Origin: Rhodococcus sp. BP22 | Lineage (GTDB): Bacteria > Actinomycetota > Actinomycetes > Mycobacteriales > Mycobacteriaceae | Assembly: GCF_014281965.1 (NCBI RefSeq) | Contig: NZ_JACFTB010000008.1 | Coordinates: 1-64,000 of the forward strand | Direction of reading: 5' to 3' | Length of the DNA: 64,000 nucleotides | Shown here: piece after piece, positions 44,254 to 53,674 of the stretch | How positions within the stretch are numbered: the first letter of the stretch is position 1 | Layout of the letters: each line of letters starts with the position of its first letter | The notes under the pieces: model-generated | What the model saw: only the letters and a program-made list of their open reading frames with translations | Told to the model about the DNA's origin: nothing | Databases searched by the model: none | Position numbers and translations under genes: made by a program

Positions 44254-45279
44254 CCCCTTGAGCAAGGCCCCGAGTTCATGTACTCGATCTGCAGTATCTG
44301 CGGTCACCAGAAGCATCGTGACGCCCGAATCTTCCCACCGCTGAACCTCTTCGCGGACGTAATCGGCATTTCCGATGATCATAGTTTCGGCAACCATCTC
44401 GTCGGGCACCATCGCTGCGGCCTCGTCCTTACGGCCGGACTGATAGAGCTTGCCGATTTCGGCGACTTCGTTGTCGTAACCCATTCGGTTGTACACCTGG
44501 GCGTGAAAGTTCAATTCCGGCGCGCCCATACCTCCCACGTACAGCGCGATGGTCGGCTTGAGCCGCGCGATGGTGGCAGCTCGATCGTCGGTGAGCACTA
44601 CCTGGCAAGTGGCAGCAACTTCGAAATCGGCCCGGCTGCGTCGCGCACCCGGGCGTGCGAACCCCTCGTCGAGCCACCCGTTGTACATCGATGCAAGCCG
44701 CGGCGAATAGTAGATTGCCAACCAACCGTCGGCGATCTCCGCGGCGAGGGCAACATTTTTGGGTCCTTCCGCACCCAGCCAGATCGGCAGATCCGCGCGC
44801 AGCGGATGCGTGATCGGCTTGAGCGGCTTGCCCATTCCCGTTCCGTCCACAGGCAGCGGATAATGAGGCCCAGCACTGTTCACGGGCGCTTCGCGGGCGA
44901 GAACCTGCCGCACGATGTCGATGTATTCCCGAGTACGGGCCAGGGGTTTGGCGAACGGTTGTCCGTACCACCCCTCGACAACCTGGGGGCCTGAGACGCC
45001 CAGACCCAGGATCGCCCGCCCTCCGCTCAAGTGGTCCAGCGTCAAGGCGTGCATGGCGCAATTCGTCGGTGTCCGAGCAGACAACTGCGCAACCGAAGTA
45101 CCGAGCTGCACCGATTCCGTCCGTGCACCCCACCACGCCAACGGAGTGAACGCGTCCGACCCCCAGGATTCGGCGGCGAAGATGGCATCGAAGCCGGCTG
45201 CCTCGGCAGCGTCCACGAGTTCTCCCGTGCCGGTTGGAGGCTGTGCACCCCAGTATCCGAGCTGCAATCCGAGCTTCAT
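44251..45279 (-). CDS. LLM-class F420-dependent oxidoreductase, Rv3520c-like
   Basis: 342 residues from ATG 45279 (MKLGLQLGYWGAQPPTG). Luciferase-like barrel with FDAIFAAESWGSDAFTPLAW, GLGVSGPQVVEGWYGQPF and GRKDEAAAMVPDEM. Such enzymes use cofactor F420. Rv3520c lies in the M. tuberculosis cholesterol locus beside Rv3521-Rv3523, exactly as here. Its substrate is not established. A KstR-like site lies in the divergent promoter. Confidence 0.9.
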   Translation of the reverse strand: MKLGLQLGYWGAQPPTGTGELVDAAEAAGFDAIFAAESWGSDAFTPLAWWGARTESVQLGTSVAQLSARTPTNCAMHALTLDHLSGGRAILGLGVSGPQVVEGWYGQPFAKPLARTREYIDIVRQVLAREAPVNSAGPHYPLPVDGTGMGKPLKPITHPLRADLPIWLGAEGPKNVALAAEIADGWLAIYYSPRLASMYNGWLDEGFARPGARRSRADFEVAATCQVVLTDDRAATIARLKPTIALYVGGMGAPELNFHAQVYNRMGYDNEVAEIGKLYQSGRKDEAAAMVPDEMVAETMIIGNADYVREEVQRWEDSGVTMLLVTADTADRVHELGALLKG

Positions 45280-45317
45280 TCGCGAGCCTTCCCGTAGCGC
45301 GGCCTTGCCACCATAAT

Positions 45318-45331
45318 GAGAACCTGTTCTA
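45318..45331. promoter_or_regulatory. KstR operator between the Rv3520c-like and Rv3521-like genes
   Basis: GAGAACCTGTTCTA matches the KstR consensus TnnAACnnGTTnnA at all but the first base; its core AGAACCTGTTCT is an inverted repeat (AGAAC/GTTCT). It sits in the divergent promoter, 10 bp before the GTG at 45341. Confidence 0.8.
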
Positions 45332-45340
45332 CTGAAAAAT

Positions 45341-46309
45341 GTGACTATGGTGAGTACACCACTCAGCGCGCCCTTGAACAACGCCTTCGACTACACCCGC
45401 TCTGTCGGGCCGACCATCGGGGCATTTTTGACGGGCCTGCGCCGCAAGCAAATTATCGGCGGAAGAGGAAGCGACGGGCGTGTATACGTACCCCCACCCG
45501 AATACGACTCCCTTACAAAAGAACCCGTTACCGACTTCGTCGACGTCGGTTCCACCGGCACCGTAACTTCTTGGTCCTGGGTAGCGACTCCGTTCGACGA
45601 TCACCCTCTCGATCACCCTTTCGCCTTCGCGCTGATCCAGCTCGACGGCGCCGACACCTCGCTCCTTCATGCCGTCGACGCAGAGTCCTCGGATCGGATG
45701 TCCACCGGCATGCGCGTCCAGGCGCGATGGGCGCAGGACCGCACCGGCGACATTCACGACGTCGTGTGCTTCGAACCTGCGGATCGAGCAGAGGAATCCG
45801 GACCGGAACCCGAAGGTGAATCCGGGGAACCCGTCGAGATGATCACCACCCCCGTCCGCCTCGAGTACACCCACACTGCCTCGGCCGAGGAAAGCTACTA
45901 CCTTCGTGGTCTCGCCGAGGGGCGCTTCATCGGGGGTCGGACAGATTCCGAGGGCAAGGTCTACGTCCCTCCGCGTGGCGCGAGCCCGACGGACGGTCGG
46001 CCGACGACGGAGAAGGTCGAACTACCCGATCGCGGCATCATGACGACCTACTGCATCGTCAATGTGCCGTTCAAGGGCCAGAAGATCAAGCCCCCGTACA
46101 TTGCGGCATATGTGCTGCTCGACGGCGCCGACATTCCGTTTCAGCATTTGATTCTCGAATGCGATCCGGCGGAAGTTCGGATGGGAATGCGGGTCGAGGC
46201 CAAGTGGAAGCCGCGCGAGGAATGGGGTTACACGCTCGAGAACATCGAGTACTTCCGGCCGACGGGTGAACCCGACGCCGAGTACGACACCTACAAGCAC
46301 CACCTCTGA
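45341..46309 (+). CDS. DUF35/OB-fold protein, Rv3521-like partner of Ltp3/Ltp4
   Basis: 322 residues, two tandem OB-fold (DUF35) modules (about 25-145 and 165-315), each with the GGRxxxxxxVYVPP segment (GGRGSDGRVYVPPPEYD; GGRTDSEGKVYVPPRG). DUF35 proteins bind acyl-CoA and pair with thiolase-like lipid-transfer proteins to form sterol side-chain aldolases (as ChsH2 with Ltp2). The zinc-ribbon cysteines common in the family are not seen. GTG 45341, ATG 45347 and GTG 45350 are possible starts. First gene of the ltp4-ltp3 operon. Confidence 0.87.
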   Translation: MTMVSTPLSAPLNNAFDYTRSVGPTIGAFLTGLRRKQIIGGRGSDGRVYVPPPEYDSLTKEPVTDFVDVGSTGTVTSWSWVATPFDDHPLDHPFAFALIQLDGADTSLLHAVDAESSDRMSTGMRVQARWAQDRTGDIHDVVCFEPADRAEESGPEPEGESGEPVEMITTPVRLEYTHTASAEESYYLRGLAEGRFIGGRTDSEGKVYVPPRGASPTDGRPTTEKVELPDRGIMTTYCIVNVPFKGQKIKPPYIAAYVLLDGADIPFQHLILECDPAEVRMGMRVEAKWKPREEWGYTLENIEYFRPTGEPDAEYDTYKHHL

Positions 46310-46320
46310 GGGGCGAGAGC

Positions 46321-47370
46321 ATGACCGATATCGCAGTGGTGGGCTTCGCACAGGCACCGAATGTCGCACAGACGGCGGGTACCACCAACGGCGTCGAGAT
46401 GCTGGTTCCATGTTTCCAGCAGTTGTATGCAGAGTTGGGAATCACGAAGTCCGACATCGGATTCTGGTGCTCGGGTTCTTCCGACTACCTGGCCGGACGG
46501 GCATTTTCCTTCATTTCCGCAATCGACGCCATCGGTGCGGTCCCGCCGATCAACGAGTCTCACGTCGAGATGGATGCGGCATGGGCATTGTACGAGGCCT
46601 GGATCAAACTGATGACGGGCGAGGTCGAGACAGCGCTGGTGTACGGCTTCGGAAAGTCGTCGGCGGGGACTCTGGCGAAAATTCTTGCGATGCAACTCGA
46701 TCCCTACCTCGTCGCTCCGCTGTGGCCGGACTCGTTGTCCATCGCCGGACTCCAGGCGCGTGCCGGGATCGACGCCGGGAAGTGGGACGCGCGAGCAATG
46801 GCCGAGGTCGCCGTCCGCAACCGTGCCAACGCACATCCGTTGGCACAGTTGTCCGGCAACCTCGACATCGAGAAATTGCTGCAGGCGGACTACATCGCCG
46901 ATCCCCTGCGCGCACACGATTGCGCGCCGGTGACCGACGGAGCATCGGCGATCGTCCTCGCTGCGGGTGATCGTGCGCGTTCTCTCCGCGAAAACCCCGC
47001 GTGGATAAGCGGAATCGAGCATCTGATCGATTCACCGAACTTCGGGGCACGGGATCTGACGACGGCCCCGTCGGCATACAACGCCGCAGTGAAAGCGTCG
47101 GGTGGTGATCTTGCCGGCATCGATCTGGCCGAACTGCACGCACCGTTCACTCACCAGGAACTGATTCTGTCCGACTGGCTCCCCGAGACCGCAATGATCA
47201 ATCCCTCCGGTGGCACGTTGGTGGGGAACCCGATGTTCTCCGCCGGGCTCGAGCGAATCGGCCATGCGGCTTCGAGGATCTTCGACGGCAGTGCCGGTCG
47301 GGTTCTCGCGCATGCAACGAGCGGTCCACTGCTACAACAAAACTTGGTCGCCGTCATGGAGGGAAGATAA
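46321..47370 (+). CDS. ltp4: Thiolase-like lipid-transfer protein Ltp4 (Rv3522-like)
   Basis: 349 residues of the SCP-x/thiolase-like superfamily. In rhodococci ltp3 and ltp4 are needed for removal of C24-branched sterol side chains, as predicted aldol-lyases acting on the tertiary-alcohol CoA thioester. Segments: DYLAGRAFSFISAIDAIGAV, WALYEAWIKLMTGEVETALV, NPSGGTLVGNPMFSAGLERI. The thiolase nucleophile Cys is not in its usual place, consistent with a lyase. Followed directly by ltp3. Confidence 0.9.
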   Translation: MTDIAVVGFAQAPNVAQTAGTTNGVEMLVPCFQQLYAELGITKSDIGFWCSGSSDYLAGRAFSFISAIDAIGAVPPINESHVEMDAAWALYEAWIKLMTGEVETALVYGFGKSSAGTLAKILAMQLDPYLVAPLWPDSLSIAGLQARAGIDAGKWDARAMAEVAVRNRANAHPLAQLSGNLDIEKLLQADYIADPLRAHDCAPVTDGASAIVLAAGDRARSLRENPAWISGIEHLIDSPNFGARDLTTAPSAYNAAVKASGGDLAGIDLAELHAPFTHQELILSDWLPETAMINPSGGTLVGNPMFSAGLERIGHAASRIFDGSAGRVLAHATSGPLLQQNLVAVMEGR

Positions 47371-48540
47371 GTGAGCAAGCAACCCGCTGCGGTACTGGGT
47401 ACCGGCCAGACTCACTATGTCGCCAAGCGACACGACGTCTCGATGTCCGGACTCGTGCGCGAGGCGATCGACCGCGCGATGATCGATGCCGAAGTGTCGT
47501 GGGACGACATCGATGCGGTCGTGATCGGCAAGGCACCTGACCTGTTCGAGGGCGTCATGATGCCCGAGTTGTTCATGGCCGACGCCATCGGCGCCACCGG
47601 CAAGCCGCTCCTGCGCGTCCACACTGCCGGTTCGGTAGGTGGCTCGACGGCCATCGTGGCGTCGTCGTTGGTGCAGTCGGGCGTACACAAACGTGTTCTC
47701 GCCGTAGCTTGGGAGAAGCAATCGGAGAGCAATGCCATGTGGGCCTTGTCGATTCCGGTCCCCTTCAACATGCCCGTCGGTGCGGGCGCCGGTGGATACT
47801 TTGCGCCGCATATCCGCTCGTACATCCGCCGCTCGAATGCACCCGAGCACATCGGTGCGATGGTGGCGGTGAAGGACCGGCTCAACGGGAGCCGGAATCC
47901 CTACGCACACCTCAAGCACCCGGACATCACGCTGGAGTCGGTTCAGGCGTCACAGATGTTGTGGGACCCCATCCGTTACGACGAGACGTGCCCGTCGTCC
48001 GATGGGGCCTGCGCGGTGGTGATCGGCGACGAGGCTACTGCCCACGCACGCGAGGCGGACGGCAAGAAGGTCGCCTGGATCCACGCTACGTCGATGCGCA
48101 CCGAGCCGACGACGTTCGCCGGGCGCGACCAGGTCAATCCGCAGGCGGGCCGGGATGCGGCTGCGGCACTGTGGAAAGCAGCGGGAATCACCGATCCTCT
48201 CGAAGAGATCGACGTCGCTGAAATCTATGTTCCGTTCTCGTGGTTCGAACCGATGTGGCTCGAGAACCTCGGATTCGTACCGGAGGGTCAGGGATGGAAA
48301 CTGACCGAGGCAGGCGACACCGCCATGGGCGGCAAGCTCCCGGTCAACTGCTCCGGCGGCGTTCTGTCGTCCAACCCAATCGGGGCGTCGGGAATGATCA
48401 GGTTTGCCGAGGCTGCAATGCAGGTTATGCACCGCGCGGGCGACCACCAGGTGGACAATGCCAAGAAAGCCCTCGGCCACGCCTACGGCGGAGGGTCCCA
48501 ATATTTCTCGATGTGGGTCGTAGGGAGCGAACAGCTATGA
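47371..48540 (+). CDS. ltp3: Thiolase-like lipid-transfer protein Ltp3 (Rv3523-like)
   Basis: 389 residues, GTG start immediately after the ltp4 stop. Thiolase fold: TAGSVGGSTAIVASSLVQSG, VKDRLNGSRNPYAHLK, VNCSGGVLSSNPIGASGMIR, LGHAYGGGSQYFSMWV. Expected to act with Ltp4 and the DUF35 protein in C24-branched sterol side-chain cleavage. Overlaps the next oxidoreductase gene by 4 bp. Confidence 0.9.
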   Translation: MSKQPAAVLGTGQTHYVAKRHDVSMSGLVREAIDRAMIDAEVSWDDIDAVVIGKAPDLFEGVMMPELFMADAIGATGKPLLRVHTAGSVGGSTAIVASSLVQSGVHKRVLAVAWEKQSESNAMWALSIPVPFNMPVGAGAGGYFAPHIRSYIRRSNAPEHIGAMVAVKDRLNGSRNPYAHLKHPDITLESVQASQMLWDPIRYDETCPSSDGACAVVIGDEATAHAREADGKKVAWIHATSMRTEPTTFAGRDQVNPQAGRDAAAALWKAAGITDPLEEIDVAEIYVPFSWFEPMWLENLGFVPEGQGWKLTEAGDTAMGGKLPVNCSGGVLSSNPIGASGMIRFAEAAMQVMHRAGDHQVDNAKKALGHAYGGGSQYFSMWVVGSEQL

Positions 48541-49397
48541 AGTACACGGTCGGTATTGCAATGACACCGCTACACGAACTGCCGACACTGGCGAAGACGG
48601 CCGAGGAGTGCGGGTTTTCTTCGATCGCGCTGCCGGATTCGCTGTTCTACATGGAAACCCAGTCGACGGACTATCCGTACACACCTGATGGCTCACGAAT
48701 GTGGAATGCCGAGACCCCCTGGGTCGATCCGCTCATCGCGGCGGCAGCGATGGGCGCGGTGACCTCGACTATCGAGTTCTATACCCAGGTCCTCAAGCTC
48801 GGGTCTCGCAACCCGGTTCTGCTTGCCCGCCAGATAGGTTCGGTTGCTGCACTGACCGACAATCGATTCGGCTTCGGCGTTGGGATCGGCTGGGCTCCAG
48901 AGGAATTCGAATGGTGTGGGGCGCCGTACGCCAAGCGTGGCAAACGAGTCGACGAGATGATCGAGGTCATCAAGGCGATCCTCGGCGGCGGCATGGTGGA
49001 GTACCACGGCGAGTTCTTCGATTTCGACAAGCTTCAGATGAGTCCGGCACCGACGAAGCCGGTTCCGTTCTATGTCGGCGGGCACACCGATGTGGCGCTA
49101 CGACGCGCCGCTCGGGTGGGCGACGGGTGGACCTCGGCGATGATCAAGTTCGACGATCTGGTCACCGTCATCGCCCGCCTGCGCGAACTCCGAGAGGAGT
49201 ACGGCACCGCCGACAAGCCGTTCGAGATCCAGACCGTGTGCATCGACCGCTTCGGTAAGGACGGTTATGCCGAACTCGAGGATGCCGGTGTCACCGACAT
49301 CATCAGCGTGCCCTGGGTATTCGACGGCGTTGCGTTCGACGGTCCACTGGAAGCGAAGCAGGATTCGCTTCGGAAGTTCGCGGAGAAGTTCATCTAG
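48537..49397 (+). CDS. LLM-class F420-type oxidoreductase at the end of the ltp operon
   Basis: 286 residues, ATG overlapping the ltp3 stop (ATGA). Luciferase-like barrel: LPTLAKTAEECGFSSIALPD, GFGVGIGWAPEEFEWCGAPY, KPVPFYVGGHTDVALRRAAR. It differs clearly from the 44251 protein. Translational coupling to ltp3 suggests a redox step on a sterol side-chain intermediate; the substrate is unknown. Its transcript ends at a strong hairpin. Confidence 0.87.
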   Translation: MKYTVGIAMTPLHELPTLAKTAEECGFSSIALPDSLFYMETQSTDYPYTPDGSRMWNAETPWVDPLIAAAAMGAVTSTIEFYTQVLKLGSRNPVLLARQIGSVAALTDNRFGFGVGIGWAPEEFEWCGAPYAKRGKRVDEMIEVIKAILGGGMVEYHGEFFDFDKLQMSPAPTKPVPFYVGGHTDVALRRAARVGDGWTSAMIKFDDLVTVIARLRELREEYGTADKPFEIQTVCIDRFGKDGYAELEDAGVTDIISVPWVFDGVAFDGPLEAKQDSLRKFAEKFI

Positions 49398-49415
49398 ACG
49401 CCACACATATACAAG

Positions 49416-49450
49416 AGCGGCGGTACGTCTTTCGAAGACGTACCGCCGCT
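49416..49450. terminator. 16-bp hairpin between the ltp operon and cyp125
   Basis: AGCGGCGGTACGTCTT (49416-49431) pairs fully with AAGACGTACCGCCGCT (49435-49450) around TCG, followed by TTTCGTG on the plus strand. It separates two convergent transcripts. Confidence 0.88.
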
Positions 49451-49468
49451 TTCGTGTGTGCTACCAGG

Positions 49469-50737
49469 CTAGTGCGGGACCGGGCAGCCGCCCTTGTAGT
49501 CGACCTGGAATTCCTTGACTCCGTTGAGCCAACCCGAACGTAGTCGCCGTGGATCGCCGAGCTTGGAGATATCGGGAATGTGGTCGGCGATCGCGTTGAA
49601 CATCAGGTTGATCTCCATCCGCGCGAGATTCGCCCCGATGCAGTAGTGGGCGCCGTGGCCACCGAAGCCGAGGTGGGGGTTCGGGTCTCGCAGGATGTCG
49701 AACTTGTACGGGTCCTCGAAGACATCTTCGTCGAAGTTCGCGGAGCCGTAGAACATCACGACTCGTTCACCGGCCTTGATCGTGGTGCCGTTCAGGTCGA
49801 AATCCTGAGTGGCGGTGCGCTGGAAGGAGGTGACCGGCGTGGCGTAACGGACGACTTCGTCGGCCGTGGTGTCCGGGCGCTCCTTCTTGTACAACTCCCA
49901 CTGCTCAGGATTGTCGATGAACGCACCCATCCCGTGTGTGAGCGCGTTGCGGGTGGTCTCGTTGCCCGCGACGGCAAGGATGATCACGAAGAAGCCGAAT
50001 TCCTCGGGTGCGAGGTGATCACCGTCGATGTCGGCGTTGATCAGGGTGGTGATGATGTCGTCCTTGGGGCACTTTCGACGCTCATCCGCGAGGCCGTACG
50101 CGTACCCGAGGATCTGGGCCGACGCCTCTACCGGGTCGATGTCGAACTCCGGATCGTCGTACGCGGTCATCTCGTTGGACCAATCGAAGATCTTCTTGCG
50201 ATCCTCCTGCGGGATCCCGAGCAGATCGGCGATGGCCTGCAACGGCAACTCCGAGGCGATTTCGGTGACGAAGTCACCGGTCGGGTTCTCTGCAGCCTTC
50301 TTGACGATCGCCTGCGCACGGCGCTCGAGCTCGTCGTGCAGGCCACCGATCGCCCTAGGGGTGAATCCCTTCGCGACGATCTTGCGGGTCTTGGTGTGTT
50401 GGGGGGCATCCTGGTTGATCAGCACGAAGCGCTGCAGTTCGATCTGCTCGCGCGTGATGTCGTCGTTGAATCGCGGCATCGCGGTGTTCTCGAAGCTCGA
50501 GAACACGTCGCTGCGCTTGGAGATCTCTTTGATCTCGGCATGCTTGGTGACGACCCAGTAACCGTCGTCGTCGAATCCACCGACGTTGCGAGGCTGCGGG
50601 CACCACCAGACCGGCGCCGTCTTGCGAAGCTCGGCGAACTCTTCGACCGGTATCCTGTGCTCGTAGATATCGGGGTCGGTCGGGTCGAAGCCCTCCGGCA
50701 GATCCGGACGAATGAGGTCCTGATGTAGTTCTGTCAC
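49469..50737 (-). CDS. cyp125: Steroid C26/C27-monooxygenase, cytochrome P450 CYP125
   Basis: 422 residues. Oxidises the terminal methyl of the cholesterol side chain to start its breakdown, taking electrons from a ferredoxin. Motifs: oxygen-activating AVAGNETTRNALTHGM, the Glu and Arg of the K-helix region (DEVVRYATPVTSFQRTATQD), and haem-binding FGGHGAHYCIGANLAR with Cys366. GTG start with AGGAG upstream. Homologue of Rv3545c; divergent from fadA5 (Rv3546), as in M. tuberculosis. A KstR site lies between them. Confidence 0.95.
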   Translation of the reverse strand: MTELHQDLIRPDLPEGFDPTDPDIYEHRIPVEEFAELRKTAPVWWCPQPRNVGGFDDDGYWVVTKHAEIKEISKRSDVFSSFENTAMPRFNDDITREQIELQRFVLINQDAPQHTKTRKIVAKGFTPRAIGGLHDELERRAQAIVKKAAENPTGDFVTEIASELPLQAIADLLGIPQEDRKKIFDWSNEMTAYDDPEFDIDPVEASAQILGYAYGLADERRKCPKDDIITTLINADIDGDHLAPEEFGFFVIILAVAGNETTRNALTHGMGAFIDNPEQWELYKKERPDTTADEVVRYATPVTSFQRTATQDFDLNGTTIKAGERVVMFYGSANFDEDVFEDPYKFDILRDPNPHLGFGGHGAHYCIGANLARMEINLMFNAIADHIPDISKLGDPRRLRSGWLNGVKEFQVDYKGGCPVPH

Positions 50738-50845
50738 TTGCTCTCCTGACAGTTTCTTGGGTCAATGCGCAGGCTGCGGTTCTGCTCGGGGCTGCCGAGC
50801 AGGCTGCGCTCCTGCTCGGAGCCACTTTGTACGGCCGCGCTCTTA

Positions 50846-50859
50846 TGGAACACGTTCTA
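50846..50859. promoter_or_regulatory. KstR operator, cyp125 side
   Basis: TGGAACACGTTCTA matches TnnAACnnGTTnnA exactly, about 110 bp upstream of the cyp125 GTG, in the cyp125/fadA5 divergent region. Confidence 0.85.
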
Positions 50860-50925
50860 GCTTTATTCAAACACAAGGGCTCGAGATAGGGAAGAAGATA
50901 CGGTCAACGCCTATTAACAGTAAGA

Positions 50926-50969
50926 TGCAACCTGTTCTACTTTTGAAGATGGAATCGTTCTACTTTTGA
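50926..50969. promoter_or_regulatory. KstR operator plus degenerate second copy, fadA5 side
   Basis: TGCAACCTGTTCTA (50926-50939) matches the KstR consensus exactly. Its right half is repeated: GTTCTACTTTTGA occurs at 50934-50946 and again at 50957-50969, 23 bp apart. The second copy has a weak left half (TGGAATC). The pair ends 22 bp before the fadA5 start. Confidence 0.8.
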
Positions 50970-52141
<1,172 letters not shown>

Positions 52142-52143
52142 AG

Positions 52144-52878
52144 TTAATTCGGCGGCTTTTTCGTGTCGAGCAGCGCCACATCGTCGCTGCTCGGCGCGAG
52201 CCACGGAATCCACGTTTCGGTGATCAAGCGCCCGTCTCCGGTGAGAATTGCGTCGGGGTCGGGATCTACGAGCACCGGATATGCAGTGGTTGCGCCGAGT
52301 TCGATGTTCTTTACGAGCTTGCCGTTCTCGAGCGTGTAGCGGACCGGTACTCGGCAGGACTCAGCATCGAACGCCCACGGCGCGCCGACGTAAATCTTGC
52401 CTCTGCCCATCTCGTCCAGTGCCGTCACCGATCCGTCGACTTCCACCCGCAACGCCCAGTAGGCGGGGAGCTCGACGTCGAATTCGAATCGGGTTGGCGC
52501 ATCCGGTCCGGTCAACTGGATCATCAGCAACGCGCCCTGACCCGGTTTTCGTGACGGGACGATGATGTCGAAGGAGCCGAACGGGTAGAACACGGAATCG
52601 AACGGTCCACTGACGGCGTTGTCGATACCCGTTGCGCACGCCATCCTCAGGCGGACCGCTGCGGCACTGTCTTCGGAGTGCAGAGTTACCCACTCGGACG
52701 GATGCGGAGCAGGTCGGCCATCCGGGGTGTAGGACAACACTGCGCGGAGGAGAGGCTGCTCAATGGTGAGGCCACCGTCGAGCGCATCGAACGATTCACT
52801 GCGATCGTAAGTCAATGTATTACTGCCCTTCGACGCCTCGCCAGCACTATCGTCGGCGAACCGGCGACTGAACCACAC
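52144..52878 (-). CDS. Unrecognised protein between the KstR and KstR2 groups
   Basis: Up to 244 residues. No signal peptide or membrane segment. Mostly beta-type sequence: VLSYTPDGRPAPHPSEWVTL, PFDSVFYPFGSFDIIVPSRK, RFEFDVELPAYWALRVEVDG, and a C-terminal TTAYPVLVDPDPDAILTGDG. The last part recalls the YPV-DP endings of some actinobacterial proteins. I do not recognise a family. It ends next to fadA5 tail to tail. The start may lie further in (ATG only at 52878). Confidence 0.6.
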   Translation of the reverse strand: MWFSRRFADDSAGEASKGSNTLTYDRSESFDALDGGLTIEQPLLRAVLSYTPDGRPAPHPSEWVTLHSEDSAAAVRLRMACATGIDNAVSGPFDSVFYPFGSFDIIVPSRKPGQGALLMIQLTGPDAPTRFEFDVELPAYWALRVEVDGSVTALDEMGRGKIYVGAPWAFDAESCRVPVRYTLENGKLVKNIELGATTAYPVLVDPDPDAILTGDGRLITETWIPWLAPSSDDVALLDTKKPPN

Positions 52879-52994
52879 TGTGTTGAGGATTCAAGCGCAT
52901 CAGCTACTTTTCAGCAACCCCCAAGTTTCCAGAATAGCTGCTCGCGGCCATGTCCAATCGACAAATCGGCGTCCGAATGTTTGCGGGAACCGCC

Positions 52995-53423
52995 CTATCC
53001 GGTGCTGTCCGGCGGAACCTCCGGAAGACCCTCACTGGCTCGCAACTTCTCCGCCATCGAACTCAGGAGATTCTGTGACTCCTCGGACAGGTCGAAAGCC
53101 CTGGTCGACAGCCTCCGCAGGCCGTAGCCCTTCAGTTGCGCGAGAAGCTCGAGATCGTGATCGACTTTGGCGGCGTAGATGTCGTTGAAGAAGTAGTCCG
53201 GTTTGACCTTGAAGAAACGAGCCAGTGCGGCAACCGTTTCATTCGACGGGTTGTTGCGCTGACCGGACCGAAGCTGCGAAATGTACGGCTTGGAAATTTG
53301 ATGTCCGCTGCCGGCGAGCGCGTCGGCAACTTCGGCATTGGTGTGGGGCCTGCGGCCAGGGGGATGCACGATGCTGAAGAGCTTGTTCAGACGTGCCGCG
53401 AAGTCGATGGACATCGGGGACAT
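52995..53423 (-). CDS. EspR-like XRE-family DNA-binding protein
   Basis: 142 residues. An N-terminal helix-turn-helix resembling M. tuberculosis EspR: FAARLNKLFSIVHPPGRRPH, then ISKPYISQLRSGQRNNPSNE, FFKVKPDYFF. A helical C-terminal part (about 85-125) would be the dimerisation domain. EspR is a nucleoid-associated regulator of cell-wall and ESX-1 genes. ATG 53423 has GAAGG at 5 nt. It is divergent from the echA20 operon, whose promoter region it shares. Confidence 0.87.
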   Translation of the reverse strand: MSPMSIDFAARLNKLFSIVHPPGRRPHTNAEVADALAGSGHQISKPYISQLRSGQRNNPSNETVAALARFFKVKPDYFFNDIYAAKVDHDLELLAQLKGYGLRRLSTRAFDLSEESQNLLSSMAEKLRASEGLPEVPPDSTG

Positions 53424-53628
53424 TTCATCCTTCCGGATCGGAGAGGCACCGCCCGCATGAGGCGCCGTAACGATAACGAAAAGGTAACTCTATACCCGGT
53501 AATTGACTGTTTCCCGCTGATCAACAGACATGTTGATCTTGTAATTCGACGAAAACCGCGGAAACGGGCCTTAAGAGCAAGACCCTGAACTGTCGAGAAG
53601 ACCGATATGGCCGTCTTCGTGTTAACCT

Positions 53629-53642
53629 ACCAAGCACTTGCT
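53629..53642. promoter_or_regulatory. KstR2 operator of the echA20-ipdABC operon
   Basis: ACCAAGCACTTGCT is an exact match to the KstR2 consensus AnCAAGnnCTTGnT, 33 bp before the echA20 ATG. KstR2 is released by HIP-CoA, the CoA ester of the two remaining rings. Confidence 0.9.
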
Positions 53643-53674
53643 TGTTTTTCAGCTTACGTGAGGATCCTTGATCA

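Noticed and set aside
49580-50728. 382-codon plus-strand open frame opposite cyp125
   Set aside because: Antisense shadow of a GC-rich gene with a complete P450 on the other strand; composition is Val/Arg/Asp-rich and shows no domain.
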